From NCBI GenBank assembly GCA_900549005.1, contig URMT01000091.1, positions 1-6,654 on the forward strand: 6,654 nt of DNA, written 5' to 3'. Below the pieces are notes generated by a model. That model did not search any database, was not told where the DNA came from, and saw only the letters and a program-made list of their open reading frames with translations. Within the stretch, counting starts at the first letter, position 1. Every line of letters starts with the position of its first letter. A program made the translations under genes and the position numbers. The stretch is from an uncultured Eubacteriales bacterium. Lineage in GTDB: Bacteria; Bacillota; Clostridia; Christensenellales; Borkfalkiaceae. Below are positions 5,264 to 6,654 of this stretch, piece after piece.

Positions 5264-5279
5264 GCATTTTTACTTGACA
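5258..5279. repeat. Inverted repeat TGTCAAG/CTTGACA over the ylxM -35
   Basis: Perfect 7-bp arms (5258-5264 and 5273-5279) are separated by CATTTTTA. One arm is the minus-strand -35 box; the other spells TTGACA on the plus strand (5274-5279). Only a poor plus-strand -10 candidate (CATACG, 16-nt spacing) follows. The repeat may be a repressor or activator site, or chance duplication of a -35 hexamer. Confidence 0.5.
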
Positions 5280-5566
5280 GAATTTGCACGCCGGGCATAC
5301 GCAATAAAAGCGGGCCGATATTGCATTTTATATTTTTTTAAGCGACACACAAACAATAATTATGTTAATAAGTTACACGGCAATTTATATTTTAACAATA
5401 ACCGCGGCAAAGAGAGCGGCGGGCGCGCGCGCATTGACATAAAAAACGCATTATGATAAAATTAGAGCGTATTGCGGCATAATAAACGACGTATTTTACC
5501 TGCTGATAACTGATGGCGCCGCGGACTGTAAAATTTATAAAATTTATTTTAAGGTCGTGGAAATTT
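5280..5566. other. Divergent intergenic region and leader of the small plus-strand gene
   Basis: This is the spacer between the ylxM promoter and the small plus-strand gene. The first half (5280-5400) is AT-rich with no recognisable gene or terminator. An alternating GCGCGCGCGC tract (5423-5432) abuts the promoter at 5434-5462. The roughly 97-nt leader that follows contains AT-rich direct repeats (AAATTTATAAAATTTAT near 5532-5548) and little visible stem structure. Confidence 0.5.
5434..5462 (+). promoter_or_regulatory. Extended -10 sigma-A promoter for the small plus-strand gene
   Basis: TTGACA (5434-5439), a 17-nt spacer and TAAAAT (5457-5462), with TGA directly before the -10 (5454-5456), which is the TGn extended -10 element. 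The start is predicted near 5469, leaving a leader of about 97 nt. It is among the strongest-looking promoters in the window. Confidence 0.87.
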
Positions 5567-5797
5567 ATGCGTAAAGAAATTGACGGAGTCGTGTACGACA
5601 CCCTTAATTCAACGGTTGACAAAAAATTTACCTATGGCGCCCCCGGCGACCCCAACGGATATGAGGAAACGCTGTACATTACCAAGGAAGGCAGGTATTT
5701 TATTTATACCTACGGCGGTAAAAATTCCAAATATGCCAGCGAAGACATTGTGCCCATCGAGAGGGAAAAGGTTAAGACCTGGATGCTGTCGCGCTGA
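5567..5797 (+). CDS. Small conserved protein of unknown function
   Basis: This 76-aa protein has no signal peptide or membrane segment. I do not assign a function. Its sequence resembles, from memory, a class of short uncharacterised Bacillota proteins with a YDT N-terminal strand, a YEETLYxTKxGxYFLYxxGG core, SKYA and a final xIxPLxxExxxxW helix. Here these are YDT (10-12), YEETLYITKEGRYFIYTYGG (32-51), SKYA (54-57) and IVPIEREKVKTWM (61-73). Tyr and Gly are abundant, suggesting a compact beta fold with a C-terminal helix. I chose ATG 5567 because GTGG lies six bases (and AAGG twelve) upstream; the in-frame ATG at 5513 has no ribosome binding site. The gene is a monocistron between its own extended -10 promoter and a perfect terminator, unlinked to the ylxM operon. 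Often such genes sit in accessory DNA, so recent acquisition is possible but not shown. Confidence 0.8.
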   Translation: MRKEIDGVVYDTLNSTVDKKFTYGAPGDPNGYEETLYITKEGRYFIYTYGGKNSKYASEDIVPIEREKVKTWMLSR

Positions 5798-5818
5798 GTT
5801 TTATTAAAAGAAAAAGTC

Positions 5819-5850
5819 GGGCGGCTGCACTTTTAAAAGTGCAGCCGCCC
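5819..5850 (+). terminator. Perfect 32-nt palindromic terminator
   Basis: A 16-bp arm beginning GGGCGGCTGCAC is fully self-complementary to the second half, followed by TTTGTTTATT. It lies 21 bases past the stop of the small gene. The opposite strand is also T-rich after the stem (TTTTTCTTTT), so it can act in both directions, though no minus-strand gene needs it here. Confidence 0.93.
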
Positions 5851-6003
5851 TTTGTTTATTGAAATATAAAAAACGTATGCGCCGCCCCCTTAAAACAGAT
5901 TGTTTGTGAAAGCGCAATATGTTAAATTGATAATTTTTTACCCATATAAGTGTTGCGATTAAACATAATTTGTTAAAAAGTTTAAATAGAATACTAATTT
6001 TAT

Positions 6004-6032
6004 TTGACAAAACGAACAAAATAACGTATTGT
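6004..6032 (+). promoter_or_regulatory. Probable sigma-A promoter of the lipoprotein gene
   Basis: TTGACA (6004-6009), a 17-nt spacer and TATTGT (6027-6032, four of six to consensus). The start is predicted near 6039, giving a leader of about 85 nt. The spacing and perfect -35 support it; the -10 is weak. Confidence 0.65.
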
Positions 6033-6111
6033 GGAATAGGCATACTATTAAATATATGTCAATTATTTTCAGGGAATTAAAAAAGTTTGCGGAAGGTTCT
6101 TCTTAAAATTT

Positions 6112-6118
6112 AAGGAGG
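6112..6118 (+). promoter_or_regulatory. Strong ribosome binding site of the lipoprotein gene
   Basis: AAGGAGG, five bases before ATG 6124-6126. It settles the start of a gene that has no stop codon in the window. Confidence 0.92.
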
Positions 6119-6123
6119 AAAGA

Positions 6124-6654
6124 ATGAAAAAAATTGTCCTTAAAGCGGCGTGCGCTATGTGCGCCGCGCTTATGGCGTTCTCCATAGCGGGGTGCGCCTC
6201 GGACGAAGAAGAATCGCTGACGCCGCCCGGCGGCGGCCAGCAGACAGAGCAACCGGACGACACCACTCCCCAGACCCCTTCCGACCCCGGACTCGTCCCC
6301 GACGACGAAGAGCAGGTAACCACCCCGCCCGACGACGAGGACAAGCCGGGAAATACGGGCGGAACTACCGACCCCGAGCCCGACGAAGGCGGCACTACCA
6401 ATCCCGACGAGGGTGAAACTACCGACCCAAAACCAGATGAAGGCGGTACTACTGCCCCCGACGAAGGCGAAACTACCGACCCTAAGCCTGACGAAGGCGG
6501 CACTACCGACCCTAAGCCTGACGAAGGCGGCACTACCACCCCCGACGAGGGCGAAACCACCGACCCCGAACCCGATGAGGGCGAAACTACCGACCCCGAA
6601 CCCGATGAAGGCGGCACTACCGACCCCGAACCCGACGAGGGTGAAACCACCGAC
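6124..6654 (+). CDS. Lipoprotein with acidic Pro/Thr/Gly repeat linker (3' end outside window)
   Basis: The frame is open for 177 codons to the window edge, so this is the N-terminal part of a longer protein. Residues 1-23 form a lipoprotein signal peptide: MKKIVLK, a hydrophobic core, then the lipobox Ile-Ala-Gly-Cys with Cys24 as the acylation site. Residues 25-80 are a low-complexity acidic linker rich in Asp, Glu, Pro, Thr and Gly. From residue 81 to the edge there are ten full tandem repeats of TTDP(E/K)PDEG(G/E) (10 aa) or a shorter TTxPDEGE form (8 aa). Such segments usually act as extended spacers that hold a domain away from the membrane in the wall layer. The functional domain, if any, must be downstream and its role is unknown. 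It has its own likely promoter and a strong AAGGAGG. Confidence 0.9.
   Translation, partial: MKKIVLKAACAMCAALMAFSIAGCASDEEESLTPPGGGQQTEQPDDTTPQTPSDPGLVPDDEEQVTTPPDDEDKPGNTGGTTDPEPDEGGTTNPDEGETTDPKPDEGGTTAPDEGETTDPKPDEGGTTDPKPDEGGTTTPDEGETTDPEPDEGETTDPEPDEGGTTDPEPDEGETTD
6364..6654 (+). repeat. Tandem 30-bp/24-bp coding repeats
   Basis: Codons 81-174 divide into units of 10, 8, 10, 8, 10, 10, 8, 10, 10 and 10 residues, with a further partial unit at the edge. Units 6472-6501 and 6502-6531 are identical at all 30 bases; others differ mostly at third codon positions and at the Glu/Lys and Gly/Glu positions. The identical pair suggests recent duplication or homogenisation by slippage or recombination; unit number may vary between strains. 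The array continues past the window. Confidence 0.93.

Larger units (their letters stand above)
5851..6123. other. AT-rich spacer before the lipoprotein gene
   Basis: No gene was recognised. A minus-strand reading frame here runs through the palindromic terminator and lacks any family resemblance. The segment holds the likely lipoprotein promoter (6004-6032) and, just before the ribosome binding site, an interrupted palindrome CTTAAA-A-TTTAAG (6102-6114) whose right end touches the Shine-Dalgarno sequence. Confidence 0.6.

Noticed and set aside
5187..5267. Longer ylxM start at 5267 or 5231
   Set aside because: Those codons lie upstream of or at the predicted transcription start; the GTG at 5187-5189 has a full AAGGAGG.
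5513..5566. Upstream ATG for the small plus-strand gene
   Set aside because: There is no ribosome binding site before 5513, and the 18 extra residues do not look like part of the conserved core; GTGG/AAGG precede the ATG at 5567.
5804..6043. 79-aa minus-strand frame in the AT-rich spacer
   Set aside because: It runs through the perfect palindromic terminator, has no convincing ribosome binding site and shows no recognisable family features.
6069..6650. 193-aa minus-strand reading frame rich in Pro-Ser-Gly repeats
   Set aside because: It is the mirror of the plus-strand repeat gene, which has a consensus ribosome binding site, a lipobox and a family-like layout. The antisense frame has no ribosome binding site and ends outside any logical context.

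Overview
The window looks like chromosomal DNA from a low-to-mid GC Bacillota, most likely a Clostridia-type anaerobe. This rests on gene content and order: ylxM-ffh followed by rpsP, khpA (ylqC), rimM, trmD, rbgA (ylqF) and rnhB on one strand is the Firmicutes ribosome-assembly/SRP neighbourhood, and YlxM and RbgA are typical of that phylum. Ribosome binding sites are mostly AAGGAG-like, genes are moderately GC-rich and spacers are AT-rich. I cannot name a genus.

Minus strand, about 5280 down to 1. A near-consensus sigma-A promoter (TTGACA, 17 nt, TATACT) drives ylxM, which overlaps ffh by one base. A 351-bp gene-free spacer packed with hairpins follows. Then come rpsP and khpA, ended by a clear intrinsic terminator; rimM with a GC-rich hairpin in its leader; a 176-bp spacer with more hairpins; trmD; rbgA; and the first 33 codons of rnhB, cut by the window edge. 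rplS (L19), which usually follows trmD, is absent. Apart from rnhB, the products serve translation: SRP targeting (YlxM, Ffh), 30S maturation (S16, RimM, possibly KhpA), 50S maturation (RbgA) and tRNA m1G37 modification (TrmD). RnhB removes ribonucleotides from DNA and is a routine neighbour.

Plus strand, about 5280 to 6654. Two separate transcription units diverge from ylxM. The first is a small gene (76 aa, unknown function) with its own strong extended -10 promoter and a perfect 32-nt palindromic terminator. The second, after an AT-rich spacer with a likely promoter, is a lipoprotein gene whose mature part opens with an acidic Pro/Thr/Gly linker and then a tandem array of 10- and 8-residue repeats. 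It is still open at the window edge, so its functional domain lies outside.

No mobile element, CRISPR array, tRNA or rRNA was seen. The least explained material is the non-coding part: hairpin families in the ffh-rpsP and rimM-trmD spacers that share sequence blocks, a pair of structures that cannot form together, and a symmetric TTGACA inverted repeat over the ylxM -35 box. The small orphan gene and the repeat lipoprotein are the other items of interest.
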